From Collinsella sp. (GTDB lineage Bacteria > Actinomycetota > Coriobacteriia > Coriobacteriales > Coriobacteriaceae), in contig DXMA01000018.1 of the NCBI GenBank assembly GCA_019414445.1, positions 1 to 46,463 of the forward strand: DNA of 46,463 bases, read 5' to 3'. The notes beneath the pieces are model-generated. The model did no database searches and was not told where the DNA came from. It saw nothing but the letters and a program-made list of their open reading frames with translations. The translations under genes were made by a program, and so were the position numbers. Of the stretch, positions 33,211 to 42,011 are shown one piece after another (positions within the stretch are counted from its first letter, which is position 1; every line of letters begins with the position of its first letter).

Positions 33211-34764
33211 ATGGCACAGCGTCATCTTCCTGCACTTCTGATCATCATGGACGGCTGTGGCCTGGCTCCGGCCGATGGCGAGAACGCCGTCGCCGCTGCC
33301 AAGACGCCCTTCCTTGATAGCCTGTACGCTCAGTATCCCCACACCACGCTCGGCGCTTCGGGCGAGGACGTGGGCCTTCCCGACGGTCAGATGGGCAACT
33401 CCGAGGTGGGTCACCTCAACATCGGTGCCGGCCGCATCGTGTTCCAGGAGCTTTCGCGCATCAATAACGCTATCAAGGACGGCTCTATCGCCAAGAACGA
33501 GGTATTCGTTAAGGCTATGGACGATGTCAAGGCCGAAGGCAAGACCCTGCACCTCATGGGCCTTATGAGCCCTGGCGGCGTTCATTCTCACATGAACCAT
33601 GTCGAGGCCCTGGTCAAGATGGCTGCCCAGCATGGCGTCAAGACCGTTCGCGTCCACGCCTTCATGGATGGCCGCGACGTTGACCCGCAGTCCGGTGCCG
33701 GTTACATGAGTGAGTTCTGCGCCTTCCTGGCCAAGATCTCCGAGGAGACCGGTTGCGACGCTCGCGTTGCCACCGTCTCGGGCCGTTATTGGGCCATGGA
33801 CCGCGATAATCGTTGGGAGCGCATCCAGCGTGCCTACGACGTCATGGTCAACGCTTCCGATGCCGATACCGACCCCGTTGCCGGTATCAAGGCCTACTAC
33901 GAGATGGACCCGCGCGGCGACGAGTTCGTCGAGCCCTTCGCTGCCCACAACGAGGGCATCCACGAGGGCGACGCGGCCATCTTCTTCAACTTCCGTCCCG
34001 ACCGCGCTCGTCAGATGACCCGCGTGTTCACGGACAAGGAGTTCGACGGCTTTGAGCGCGAGCAGATCAAGCTTTCGCACTTTGTGACGATGACCGAGTA
34101 CGATCCGACGTTTGACGTCGAGGTCGCCTTCCCTAAGACGTTCCCCGAGAACGTCCTGGCCGACGTTATCGCCGCCAACGGCCTGAAGCAGCTGCACACC
34201 GCCGAGACCGAGAAGTACGCCCACGTGACGTTCTTCCTCAACGGCGGCATCGAAGAGCCCAAGGAGGGCGAGGAGCGCGTGCTCGTCGCTTCCCCCAAGG
34301 TCGCTACCTACGATCTGCAGCCCGAGATGAGCGCTCCCGAGGTTACCGAGAAGCTTGTCGCCGCCATCAACGAGGATCGCGCTGATTTCTACATCGTGAA
34401 CTTCGCGAACTGCGACATGGTTGGTCACACCGGTGTCTTCGACGCCGCCGTTAAGGCCGTCGAGGCTGTTGACGATGCCCTGTCTAAGGTTGTCCCGGCG
34501 ATTCTCGCCAAGGGCGGCTTTGCGCTGATTACCGCCGACCACGGCAACGCCGATCACATGTTTGACGTTGCTTCCGACGGTTCCAAGCATCCGTTTACGG
34601 CTCACACCACCAACCGTGTGCCGTTCATCATCGTTGATGAGAAGGCCAAGCTCACCGGTATCGAGGACGGCCGTCTTTCCGATATCGCTCCGACTATGCT
34701 CACCATGGCTGGTATTGAGCCTTCCGCCGAGATGACGGGTCGCGTGCTCGCCACCGAGGCCTAA
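33211..34764 (+). CDS. gpmI: Cofactor-independent phosphoglycerate mutase
   Basis: Manganese-dependent interconversion of 3- and 2-phosphoglycerate. The 517-residue protein is of the alkaline-phosphatase superfamily: DGCG near the start gives a metal-binding Asp, and the phosphorylated Ser is in GNSEVGH. The metal sites continue with HGNADHM in the C-terminal half, after the inserted transferase domain (HAFMDGRDVDP). It closes the pgk-tpiA-gpmI unit and is followed by a strong terminator. Enolase is not in the window. Confidence 0.97.
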   Translation: MAQRHLPALLIIMDGCGLAPADGENAVAAAKTPFLDSLYAQYPHTTLGASGEDVGLPDGQMGNSEVGHLNIGAGRIVFQELSRINNAIKDGSIAKNEVFVKAMDDVKAEGKTLHLMGLMSPGGVHSHMNHVEALVKMAAQHGVKTVRVHAFMDGRDVDPQSGAGYMSEFCAFLAKISEETGCDARVATVSGRYWAMDRDNRWERIQRAYDVMVNASDADTDPVAGIKAYYEMDPRGDEFVEPFAAHNEGIHEGDAAIFFNFRPDRARQMTRVFTDKEFDGFEREQIKLSHFVTMTEYDPTFDVEVAFPKTFPENVLADVIAANGLKQLHTAETEKYAHVTFFLNGGIEEPKEGEERVLVASPKVATYDLQPEMSAPEVTEKLVAAINEDRADFYIVNFANCDMVGHTGVFDAAVKAVEAVDDALSKVVPAILAKGGFALITADHGNADHMFDVASDGSKHPFTAHTTNRVPFIIVDEKAKLTGIEDGRLSDIAPTMLTMAGIEPSAEMTGRVLATEA

Positions 34765-34791
34765 TAGAAAACAAATACCGTTTTCTAGTAA

Positions 34792-34824
34792 GGGGGTTGT
34801 CCACAACCGGACAACCCCCTTTTT
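34792..34824 (+). terminator. Terminator of the pgk-tpiA-gpmI unit
   Basis: An 11-bp perfect stem (GGGGGTTGTCC 34792-34802, GGACAACCCCC 34809-34819) with a 6-nt loop and TTTTT. Confidence 0.93.
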
Positions 34825-34928
34825 GGTATTTCTGCCATTTCCGCCCCGTCCTTGAGTGGCAGGTAGGGGAGAGCGGTGGATTGTGGTACAGTACTGGAGT
34901 TTGAATTGTTCTATTAAGGAGCTTATCT

Positions 34929-35183
34929 ATGGGTCCGTTCCAGATTCTTCTGTTTGTCGTTTGGGCTATCTCTGCCGTGGCGCTGACGATTCTCGTCCTG
35001 ATGCACTCCGGTAAGGGTACCGGCGTTTCGGATATGATCGCTAGCTCGCTGTATAACTCCAGCTCTGCCACGGGCGTCATGGAGCAGAACCTCGATCGCC
35101 TGACGGTAATTATGGCCGTCGTTTTTGCTGCGTGTGTCGTTCTGTGCATGTTCTTCTTCCCGCAGGGCATCGTCGGCTACTAA
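34929..35183 (+). CDS. secG: SecG preprotein translocase subunit
   Basis: Small accessory subunit of the SecYEG channel. The 84-residue protein has two hydrophobic helices (about 3-22 and 55-77) joined by a loop with GKGTGVSDMI, where SecG usually has GxGxG. Placement after the gap-pgk-tpi block is common in bacteria. The ATG at 34929 follows TTAAGGAGC. It has its own terminator. Confidence 0.93.
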   Translation: MGPFQILLFVVWAISAVALTILVLMHSGKGTGVSDMIASSLYNSSSATGVMEQNLDRLTVIMAVVFAACVVLCMFFFPQGIVGY

Positions 35184-35207
35184 GCATCGGCGTATATACG
35201 TTTGTAA

Positions 35208-35235
35208 AGGGTCCCGCATGTGCGGGGCCCTTTTT
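35208..35235 (+). terminator. Terminator after secG
   Basis: An 11-bp stem with one wobble (AGGGTCCCGCA 35208-35218, TGCGGGGCCCT 35221-35231) followed by TTTTT. The loop is very short, so the last CA/TG pairs probably open. Confidence 0.88.
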
Positions 35236-35473
35236 GTTTACAGACTTGTAATAGAGTCAAAATATCCCCACATACTTCGCCTAACTAAAGAAATTCTCGA
35301 CCGTTAACCGGAATTAGCGCCATATTGTGCATAAAATGCGCTACTGTATTGCGAAACGTTGGTCCGCACTGCATAACCAGCCATAACGGCGGGCCGCGTT
35401 TGAATGGTTCGATCGGGCTGTCTCGACGTTGCCCGGCCGAATTCACTTTGTCCTATCTCATAAGGAGGATGGC

Positions 35474-37150
35474 ATGGCTGATTCTATGTTCCACCAGCCC
35501 GTTATGGGTCGTCGCGCCTTTGTTGGCGGCACCCTCGCTGCGAGCTCCATGGCTTTTCTTGCCGCGTGCGGCAAGAAGGGCGGCGACGCTTCCGGATCTG
35601 ACTCCGGTTCGACGCTGAACTTCTACATCAACAACCCGGTCTGCATCGACCCCTACAACGTCCAGGAGGATCAGGGCACTCAGGTCGAGTACCAGCTCTT
35701 CGACGCTCTGACGGAGTACGATAACGAGAAGGGCGAGATCGTTCCGCTGGCTTGCGAGTCCTTTGAGGCTAACGACGACGCCACCGAGTTCACCTTCAAG
35801 ATCAAGAAGGCCAAGTTCCACAACGGTGATGACGTTACCTCCAAGTCCTTCAAGCTCGGTTGGGAGCGCCTGGTCAACACCAAGTCGGCCATCGCTACCG
35901 AGTATGGTCCTTCCGAGGTCTCCTATCACCTTTCCATGGTCGAGGGCTATGACGATCTACTTGCTGGTAACGCTACCGAGCTCAGCGGTGTTACTTGCCC
36001 CGACGATGAGACCCTCGTCGTCAAGCTGTCTTCCGCCTACGCCGACTTCCCCTTCGTCGCCTCTCACCCGGCTCTGTCCCCGGTTCCCGAGTGCGCCGAG
36101 TCCGATCCTAAGGCCTTCTACCTTGCCCCGGTCGGCAACGGCCCGTTCATGATGGACGGCAAGTGGGAGGATGGTCAGGAGATCAACCTTAAGAAGTTCG
36201 ACGATTACTATGGCGACAAGGCCAAGATCGACGGCATCCATTTCCAGGTCATCAAGGACGTGGAGACCGCTTATAAGGAGTTCCAGGCCGGCAACCTCGA
36301 TGTCTGCGACGTTCCCGTTGCTCAGATCGATGCCGCCAAGAAGGACCGCGGCGAGTCCAAGGATGGCTACACCATGGGTGACGGCGAGCGCATGCTGCTC
36401 GGTGCCGAGCCTTCCACGTACTATCTGACCTGCAACACTACGGCCGAGCCGTTCAATAACGCTGATCTGCGCAGGGGCATCTCCCTGGCCATCAACCGTG
36501 AGGCCATCTGCAAGACCATCTTCAAGGGCACCCGCACCCCCGCCGACGGCATCGTTCCTCCGGGAATCGCCGGCTACAAGGAGGGCGCATGGGAGTTCAG
36601 CACCTATGACGTCGACAAGGCAAACGAGTACCTCGACAAGGTTGCTCCTGCCGGCGCCAACGGTGATCGCGGCATTAACGTGACTCTGTCCTACAACCAG
36701 GACGGTGGTCATAAGGAGATCATGGAGTCCATTATCGGCGACCTCGCCAAGGTTGGCGTCACCGCGGTCTCCGATACCCCCGAGTGGTCTGCCCTGCTCG
36801 AGCAGTATCAGAACTTTGACTATCAGTTTGGTCGTCTGGGCTGGATCGCCGATTACCCGATTATGGACAACTTCCTGTATCCGCTGTTCCACTCTGATTC
36901 CCTCGGTGGCGACAACCGCTCCGGTTACAGCAACCCCGAGTTCGACGCCAAGGTCGACGAGGCCCGCGCCACGGTTGACGATGACGAGCGCATCGCCAAG
37001 ATGCAGGAGGCCGACGCCATGGTCGCTGCTGACTGCCCGGTCATCCCGGTGATGTTCTATACGCACACCATTGCTGGCTCCGACCGCGTTAAGTACCTCT
37101 ATGTCGATCCGCAGAAGCACGCCGATCTGGGTACCGCTGAGCTCGTCTAA
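35474..37150 (+). CDS. Dpp/Opp-family ABC substrate-binding lipoprotein
   Basis: Second SBP_bac_5 solute-binding protein in the window, 558 residues. The N-terminus has MGRRAFVGG, a hydrophobic core and the lipobox LAAC, suggesting Tat-like export and lipid anchoring. SLNFYINNPVCIDP-like STLNFYINNPVCID begins the mature fold, and NGDDVTSKSFKLGWERLV matches the OppA block. With no sugar genes nearby, oligopeptides are the most likely ligand. AAGGAGG lies before ATG 35474. The 290 bp upstream (35184-35473) hold the secG terminator and AT-rich sequence in which I could not fix a promoter. The four genes after it form the matching importer. Confidence 0.88.
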   Translation: MADSMFHQPVMGRRAFVGGTLAASSMAFLAACGKKGGDASGSDSGSTLNFYINNPVCIDPYNVQEDQGTQVEYQLFDALTEYDNEKGEIVPLACESFEANDDATEFTFKIKKAKFHNGDDVTSKSFKLGWERLVNTKSAIATEYGPSEVSYHLSMVEGYDDLLAGNATELSGVTCPDDETLVVKLSSAYADFPFVASHPALSPVPECAESDPKAFYLAPVGNGPFMMDGKWEDGQEINLKKFDDYYGDKAKIDGIHFQVIKDVETAYKEFQAGNLDVCDVPVAQIDAAKKDRGESKDGYTMGDGERMLLGAEPSTYYLTCNTTAEPFNNADLRRGISLAINREAICKTIFKGTRTPADGIVPPGIAGYKEGAWEFSTYDVDKANEYLDKVAPAGANGDRGINVTLSYNQDGGHKEIMESIIGDLAKVGVTAVSDTPEWSALLEQYQNFDYQFGRLGWIADYPIMDNFLYPLFHSDSLGGDNRSGYSNPEFDAKVDEARATVDDDERIAKMQEADAMVAADCPVIPVMFYTHTIAGSDRVKYLYVDPQKHADLGTAELV

Positions 37151-37248
37151 GAGTTTTGCAGCTTCCGTGAGCGTCAAGTAATTACGTAGACCTCATGGGA
37201 AACATACAGTTCTCCCTAACCTGGGGTAAACTGGCTGATGGTAATTTT

Positions 37249-37279
37249 GGGATGCCGGTCTGGCGATCGGCATCCCATT
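37249..37279 (+). terminator. Attenuator between binding protein and permeases
   Basis: A 12-bp stem with one wobble (37249-37260 with 37265-37276; outer part GGGATGCCG/CGGCATCCC) and ATTT after it. It is placed as in the nan locus, downstream of the binding-protein gene and upstream of the permease genes. Confidence 0.7.
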
Positions 37280-37307
37280 TAGGTTAATCCCTAGATAGGG
37301 GAGTGGT

Positions 37308-38345
37308 ATGGGTAAGTACATCGTTAAACGTGTGCTTCAGTTCATCCCGGTATTTTTGGGCGTTACGCTGATTCTATTCGCCCTCCAGAATATCGTGCCG
37401 GGAGACCCGATCAAGCTGATCGGTGGAGACAAGGCTCTGTCCCCCGAGGTGGAGCTTCAGCTTCGCGTACGCTATCACCTGGTCCAGACGGACGAGGACG
37501 GCAACGCGATCCTTGACGAGAACGGCGATCCCGTTCAGACGTCGCTTGTAGACCGTTATCTGTATTACATGAACGGTCTGCTTCATGGCGATCTGGGCAA
37601 TTCGTACCAGCGCAAGCTGCCGGTTACGGAAATTTTTGCCCAGAAGTATCCGTATACGGTCAAACTAGCCGCGTGCGCTATCGTGCTCGAGGCAATCATG
37701 GGTATCGGTGCGGGTATCATTTCGGCGGTAAAGCGTTACTCTTTCTGGGATATTTTGGTAACGCTGACCACGTCGATTCTCGTTGCTGTTCCTGCCTTCT
37801 GGCTCGGTATGCTGCTGCAGCTGTTCTTTGGTGTCATCCTTAAGGATCTTACCGGCGGCGCATTCTCTATGCCGATTTCGGGCGCCGGCGGTGCCAGCTC
37901 TCAGTATCAGGATTGGATGCACTATGTGCTTCCGACCATCACGCTGGCTTCGGTTTCGACCGCCTATGCTGCCCGCATCATGCGCTCGCAGCTGCTCGAC
38001 GTCATGAACCAGGATTACATCCGCACGGCAAAGGCCAAGGGTCTCTCCAATCGCGCGATCATCATCAAGCATGCGCTTAAGAATGCACTTATCCCTGTCG
38101 TTACCTATATTGGTGTCGATTTTGGTGGCATGCTTTCGGGTGCCATCCTGACCGAGACGGTCTTCAACTGGCCCGGTATTGGCTATGAGGTCTACCGCGC
38201 CATCAGCATGCGTGACTGGCCCATCGTTATGGGCGGCGTTACGCTCATTGTTGTCGTCGTTATGGTGATTAACCTTCTCGTCGACATTAGCTATGCATTC
38301 CTCGACCCGCGCATCCGCCTTGGCGGTCCGTCGGATAAGGCCTAA
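37308..38345 (+). CDS. DppB/OppB-type ABC permease
   Basis: Membrane subunit of the second peptide importer, 345 residues. The N-terminal YIVKRVLQFIPVFLGVTLILF is the first helix. A longer periplasmic insertion than in the nan-locus DppB includes DEDGNAILDENGDPV. The coupling loop MNQDYIRTAKAKGLSNRAI is canonical. ATAGGGGAG precedes the ATG. It starts a tight run of four genes. Confidence 0.94.
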   Translation: MGKYIVKRVLQFIPVFLGVTLILFALQNIVPGDPIKLIGGDKALSPEVELQLRVRYHLVQTDEDGNAILDENGDPVQTSLVDRYLYYMNGLLHGDLGNSYQRKLPVTEIFAQKYPYTVKLAACAIVLEAIMGIGAGIISAVKRYSFWDILVTLTTSILVAVPAFWLGMLLQLFFGVILKDLTGGAFSMPISGAGGASSQYQDWMHYVLPTITLASVSTAYAARIMRSQLLDVMNQDYIRTAKAKGLSNRAIIIKHALKNALIPVVTYIGVDFGGMLSGAILTETVFNWPGIGYEVYRAISMRDWPIVMGGVTLIVVVVMVINLLVDISYAFLDPRIRLGGPSDKA

Positions 38346-38359
38346 GGGAGGTACGTCTC

Positions 38360-39295
38360 ATGCAGGAAACTGATTCTCAGTCTCAGGAGCAGGCTACCGC
38401 CACCAAGGCCGCATCTGCTCCCGCCAAGTCCCGCACGCTGTGGGGCGACGCTTTTAAGCGTCTTCGTAAGAACAAGCTCGCCGTTATCGGTGTCTGCTGG
38501 ATCATCATCGTCGTTGTGGTTGCCCTGACCGCCGATCTGTGGGCTAAGCCCTGGCTCGGCTCTCCTACGGCTTCCGACTCGACTACCATGGCCGAGACTT
38601 CACTGTTGGCTCCGTGTGCCGAGCATCCGTTTGGTACCGACGCCCTTGGCCGTGACATTCTCGTTCGTGTTATCTATGGTGCACGTGTTTCGCTTTCCGT
38701 CGGTATTATGGCCACTGCCATCTCCACGCTGATCGGTCTGATCATGGGCGCCTTGGCCGGTTTCTATGGCGGCATCTGGGATACGATCATCATGCGCTGC
38801 GCGGACATCTTCCTAGCGTTCCCGTACGTGCTGTTCGTTGTCGCCATGATTGCCGTTATCGGCCGTGGTCTCCAGAACGTCTTTATCGCCATCGGTATTC
38901 TCGGCTGGCCTTCGATTGCGCGTGTCTTCCGATCCGCGATCCTGACCGTCAAAGAGAACGACTATGTTGACGCCGCTCGCGCTATGGGTGCATCCGATGC
39001 GCGTATCGTTATGCGCCATATCTTCCCGAACTCTGTCGCTTCCATCGTGGTCTACGCGACCATGAACATCGGTGGCGCCATTCTGACCGAGTCCGCCCTG
39101 TCCTTCCTCGGCATGGGCGTTATCCCGCCTACGCCTTCGTGGGGCTCCATGATTCAGGACGGTCAGCAGTATCTTCTGACTGCTCCATGGATGATGATCA
39201 TGCCCGGTTTGGCAATTCTCTCGACGGTGCTCGCCTTCACCCTGCTGGGTGACGGTCTGCGTGACGCCCTCGACGTCAAGATGAAGGACGCATAA
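38360..39295 (+). CDS. DppC/OppC-type ABC permease
   Basis: Partner permease, 311 residues. A charged, Ala-rich N-terminal tail of about 35 residues precedes the first helix (LAVIGVCWIIIVVVVALTA). FGTDALGRDILVRVIYGAR is the family block, and the coupling loop is DYVDAARAMGASDARIV. GGGAGGT lies 8 bp before the ATG. It is free-standing, unlike the fused permease-ATPase of the nan locus. Confidence 0.94.
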   Translation: MQETDSQSQEQATATKAASAPAKSRTLWGDAFKRLRKNKLAVIGVCWIIIVVVVALTADLWAKPWLGSPTASDSTTMAETSLLAPCAEHPFGTDALGRDILVRVIYGARVSLSVGIMATAISTLIGLIMGALAGFYGGIWDTIIMRCADIFLAFPYVLFVVAMIAVIGRGLQNVFIAIGILGWPSIARVFRSAILTVKENDYVDAARAMGASDARIVMRHIFPNSVASIVVYATMNIGGAILTESALSFLGMGVIPPTPSWGSMIQDGQQYLLTAPWMMIMPGLAILSTVLAFTLLGDGLRDALDVKMKDA

Positions 39296-39297
39296 GG

Positions 39298-40389
39298 ATG
39301 AAGAAGAACAAGAACTATGTGGACCTGAAGGACCAGCCGGTTCCCGAGGGCCAGCATCTACTCGAGGTCGATGACCTTAAGATGTATTTCCATACCGAGG
39401 ACGGCGTCGTTCGCGCTGTCGACGGTGTGTCCTACACGCTCGATCGCGGCGAGACCCTGGGCGTCGTCGGCGAGTCCGGCTCCGGTAAGTCCGTGACCGC
39501 CATGACCATCATGGGCCTCATCTCGATGCCTCCGGGAAAGATTGAGGGCGGCGACGTTCGCTATCGCGGTCGTTCGATCCTCGAGATGACCGAGGAAGAG
39601 ATGCAGCACATTCGCGGTAACGATATCGCGATGATCTTCCAGGATCCTATGACCTCCCTGAACCCGGTCTACAAGATCGGCAAGCAGGTGGGCGAGGGTC
39701 TTCGTCTGCACCGTGGTTACTCCAAGCAGGAGGCGCTCAAGCGTGCCACCGAGCTTTTGGACCTCGTCGGTATTCCCGAGCCCGAGAAGCGCGTCAACGA
39801 GTATCCGCACCAGTTCTCCGGTGGTATGCGTCAGCGCGTCATGATCGCCATGGCTCTTGCCTGCGATCCCGATATTCTGATTGCCGACGAGCCCACGACT
39901 GCTCTGGACGTTACCATTCAGGCTCAGATTATCGAGCTCATGCAGGAGATGCAGGAGAAGAACGGCAACGCCATCATCATGATTACCCATGACCTGGGCG
40001 TTGTCGCCGATATGGCCGACAAAATCATGGTTATGTACGCCGGCCGTCCCGTCGAGTTCGGTACTGCTGAGGAAATCTTCTACGAGAGCCGCCACCCCTA
40101 CACCTGGGGCCTTATCCGCTCCATCCCGGAGCAGGCAATCGACGAGAAGAAGCCGCTTACGCCGATCCACGGCAACCCGCCTTCGCTCATGAACCTGCCT
40201 GAGGGTTGTGTGTTCTCGCCTCGTTGCCCCTATGCGACCGATAAGTGCCGCAAGCAGCGCCCCGAGCGCGTTGTCACCGAGTCTGGTCATTACTCTGCGT
40301 GCCACTACTCCGCTGATCCCGAGTTCCTCAAGAACGCTCCTGAGACGTCCCGTACGCGCAAGGATTCCAAGAAGGGAGGCGAGGCGTAA
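39298..40389 (+). CDS. DppD/OppD-type ABC ATPase
   Basis: ATPase subunit, 363 residues. Walker A is GESGSGKSVTAM, the signature FSGGMRQRVMIA, Walker B ILIADEPTTALD, and the switch His is in MITHDLGVV. The C-terminal extension contains CVFSPRCPYATDKCRKQRPE, then CHYS, the cysteine set that in some OppD/DppD proteins binds an iron-sulfur cluster. Starts 2 bp after the permease stop. Confidence 0.94.
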   Translation: MKKNKNYVDLKDQPVPEGQHLLEVDDLKMYFHTEDGVVRAVDGVSYTLDRGETLGVVGESGSGKSVTAMTIMGLISMPPGKIEGGDVRYRGRSILEMTEEEMQHIRGNDIAMIFQDPMTSLNPVYKIGKQVGEGLRLHRGYSKQEALKRATELLDLVGIPEPEKRVNEYPHQFSGGMRQRVMIAMALACDPDILIADEPTTALDVTIQAQIIELMQEMQEKNGNAIIMITHDLGVVADMADKIMVMYAGRPVEFGTAEEIFYESRHPYTWGLIRSIPEQAIDEKKPLTPIHGNPPSLMNLPEGCVFSPRCPYATDKCRKQRPERVVTESGHYSACHYSADPEFLKNAPETSRTRKDSKKGGEA

Positions 40390-41418
40390 ATGGCAGACAA
40401 TAACGAGCGCACTCCGCTGCTGAAGGTCGAGCACCTCTCTAAGGAGTTCCCCGCTGAGTCCGGCATGTTCGCCAAGCGTTTTTCCAAGCGCGTCGTCTCT
40501 GCTGTAAACGACATCTCTTTTGAGATTTATCCGGGCGAGACCTTTGGTCTGGTTGGTGAGTCTGGTTGCGGTAAGTCCACGACGGGCCGCACGATTATGC
40601 GCTTGACCAAGCCGACTGCCGGTAAGGTGTTCTTCCAGGGCAAAGATGTTGCCGAGATGAGCAAGCATGAGATCAAGGACATGCGTCGCGAGATGCAGTT
40701 TATCTTCCAGGATCCCTATGCTTCGCTGAATCCTCGTATGACCATCGGCGAGATTGTCTCCGAGCCCATGACCATTCACGGCGTGGGCACCAAAGAGGAG
40801 CGCATTGAGCGTGTCCGCGAGCTTCTCGACGTCGTTGGACTGAACCCCGAGCACATCAACCGCTATCCGCATGAGTTCTCGGGCGGTCAGCGTCAGCGTG
40901 TCGGCATTGCTCGCGCATTTGCGCTGAAGCCCAAGCTGATTATCTGCGACGAGCCGGTTTCCGCTCTGGATGTGTCCATTCAGGCCCAGGTTCTGAACCT
41001 GCTCAAGGAACTGCAGGACAAGTTTGGTACCGCATATCTGTTTATCGCCCACGACCTGTCCGTCGTGCAGCACATCTCCGATCGCGTTGCCGTTATGTAT
41101 CTGGGTAAGATGGTCGAGGTTTCGGACTGGAAGACGCTCTATAGTGAGCCTCACCATCCGTACACGCAGTCGCTGCTGTCTGCCGTTCCGGTTCCCGATC
41201 CGGATATCCAGAAGACCCGTAAGCGCATCATCCTCGCCGGCGATCCGCCGTCACCGCTGGATCCGCCGACCGGTTGCCGTTTCCACACCCGCTGCCCGAT
41301 CGCGCAGAGCATCTGCTCAGAGAAGCTTCCTGAGTTTAAGGAAGTTGCCCCGGGCCACTGCTGCGCCTGTCACTTCGCGGAGCCGTTCCCGATCAAGGAA
41401 TCGCACATCGACCTGTAG
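40390..41418 (+). CDS. DppF/OppF-type ABC ATPase
   Basis: Second ATPase, 342 residues. Walker A is GESGCGKSTTGR, the signature FSGGQRQRVGIA, Walker B IICDEPVSALD and the switch His IAHDLSVV. The C-terminal cysteines (RFHTRCPIAQSICSEK, then CCACHF) match the DppD partner. The ATG directly follows the TAA of the previous gene, with GGGAGGCGAGG upstream. It ends the importer operon, and a 127-bp palindrome begins 17 bp after its stop. Confidence 0.94.
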   Translation: MADNNERTPLLKVEHLSKEFPAESGMFAKRFSKRVVSAVNDISFEIYPGETFGLVGESGCGKSTTGRTIMRLTKPTAGKVFFQGKDVAEMSKHEIKDMRREMQFIFQDPYASLNPRMTIGEIVSEPMTIHGVGTKEERIERVRELLDVVGLNPEHINRYPHEFSGGQRQRVGIARAFALKPKLIICDEPVSALDVSIQAQVLNLLKELQDKFGTAYLFIAHDLSVVQHISDRVAVMYLGKMVEVSDWKTLYSEPHHPYTQSLLSAVPVPDPDIQKTRKRIILAGDPPSPLDPPTGCRFHTRCPIAQSICSEKLPEFKEVAPGHCCACHFAEPFPIKESHIDL

Positions 41419-41434
41419 TTGTTTGTTCTCGTCC

Positions 41435-41561
41435 GGGCCCGCCCTGTTGTTACTTTTCAGAACGTCCTCGGACATGCAAGAAACCCCCGCTGCGCACTTC
41501 GTGCGGCGGGGGTTTCTTGCGTCCTGCGGAGTGTTCTGAAAAGTAACACCAGGGCGGGCCC
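41435..41561 (-). repeat. Structured palindrome element, copy 1
   Basis: A 127-bp near-perfect hairpin. The outer arms (41435-41463 and 41533-41561) pair at 28 of 29 positions. The inner arms (41476-41490 and 41506-41520) pair at 15 of 15. Between them lie 12-nt boxes: on the minus strand ACTCCGCAGGAC on the left and ATGTCCGAGGAC on the right. The apex is a hairpin, GCAC-GAA-GTGC. These boxes and the apex match copy 2 when this copy is read on the minus strand. It starts 17 bp after the importer operon and could also act as its terminator. It is one of three structures in the 593-bp gap 41419-42011, which holds no gene I can support. Confidence 0.9.
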
Positions 41562-41626
41562 TACGTTAACTCGGCAAGGGGAGTGCGATTCCCTGATCGC
41601 TCGCTTAATCTGATAGGGAATTGTGT

Positions 41627-41652
41627 GAGGCCGGAGCCTTGGCTCCGGCCTC
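41627..41652. repeat. Perfect 12-bp hairpin
   Basis: GAGGCCGGAGCC at 41627-41638 and GGCTCCGGCCTC at 41641-41652 with a 2-nt loop (TT), so the innermost pairs probably open. The following CCCCATATA has no T run. Confidence 0.75.
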
Positions 41653-41742
41653 CCCATATAAGGGCTCGGCAAAGCAGAGCCACTAAATTTGCATCAGCCC
41701 TCAAAACATGTTTGAGAACGGTGCCTGGAGTACGTGCCCCTA

Positions 41743-41867
41743 GGGCAGGAATGAGGTTGCTTTCCAACGCATTCCGCAGGGGGCGGCATTATTTTGTAGC
41801 GCGAAGCGCGGATCAAAATAATGCCGCATGCCCGAGGACGCGTTGGAAAGCAACCTCATTCCTGCCC
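41743..41867 (+). repeat. Structured palindrome element, copy 2
   Basis: A 125-bp hairpin. The outer arms (41743-41770 and 41840-41867) pair perfectly over 28 bp. The inner arms (41783-41796 and 41814-41827) pair perfectly over 14 bp. The 12-nt boxes between them are ATTCCGCAGGGG and ATGCCCGAGGAC, which match copy 1 at 9 and 11 of 12 positions. The apex is GCGC-GAA-GCGC. The outer stems share only a core, GTTRCTTTYCA, with copy 1. Copy 1 is on the opposite strand. Confidence 0.9.
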
Positions 41868-41904
41868 GAACAGGTCAGTCTACCTGCGCATTTACAAATT
41901 CGTA

Positions 41905-41954
41905 AACTTTTTTCAAAAAAGTGCTTGCGCAGTTCTCGAAACATAGGTTATTAT
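41905..41954 (+). promoter_or_regulatory. tRNA-Leu promoter with upstream palindrome
   Basis: TTGCGC (41925-41930) and TATTAT (41949-41954) are spaced 18 bp. Immediately upstream is the palindrome CTTTTTTCAAAAAAG. The stretch 41905-41929 matches the Gly/Cys tRNA promoter (45379-45403) at 23 of 25 positions, which supports both calls. Confidence 0.75.
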
Positions 41955-42011
41955 CTTCCTCGTTGAACGCGCGGGTTCAACAAAGCGAACCGCGAATCAA
42001 CAACATAGCAT

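Noticed and set aside
33073..34806. A 577-codon minus-strand frame opposite gpmI
   Set aside because: Same cause. gpmI is complete and highly biased.
35236..35473. Possible promoter TTGTGC...TATTGC before the second importer
   Set aside because: The -10 match is weak and nothing else supports it, so no feature was called.
41663..41716. Short inverted repeats GGCTC/GAGCC and CTCAAA/TTTGAG between the two palindromes
   Set aside because: The arms are only 5-6 bp and occur by chance often enough in 600 bp.
41583..41966. A 127-codon frame through the second palindrome
   Set aside because: It is made of the two arms of a hairpin and has no ribosome site or family match.
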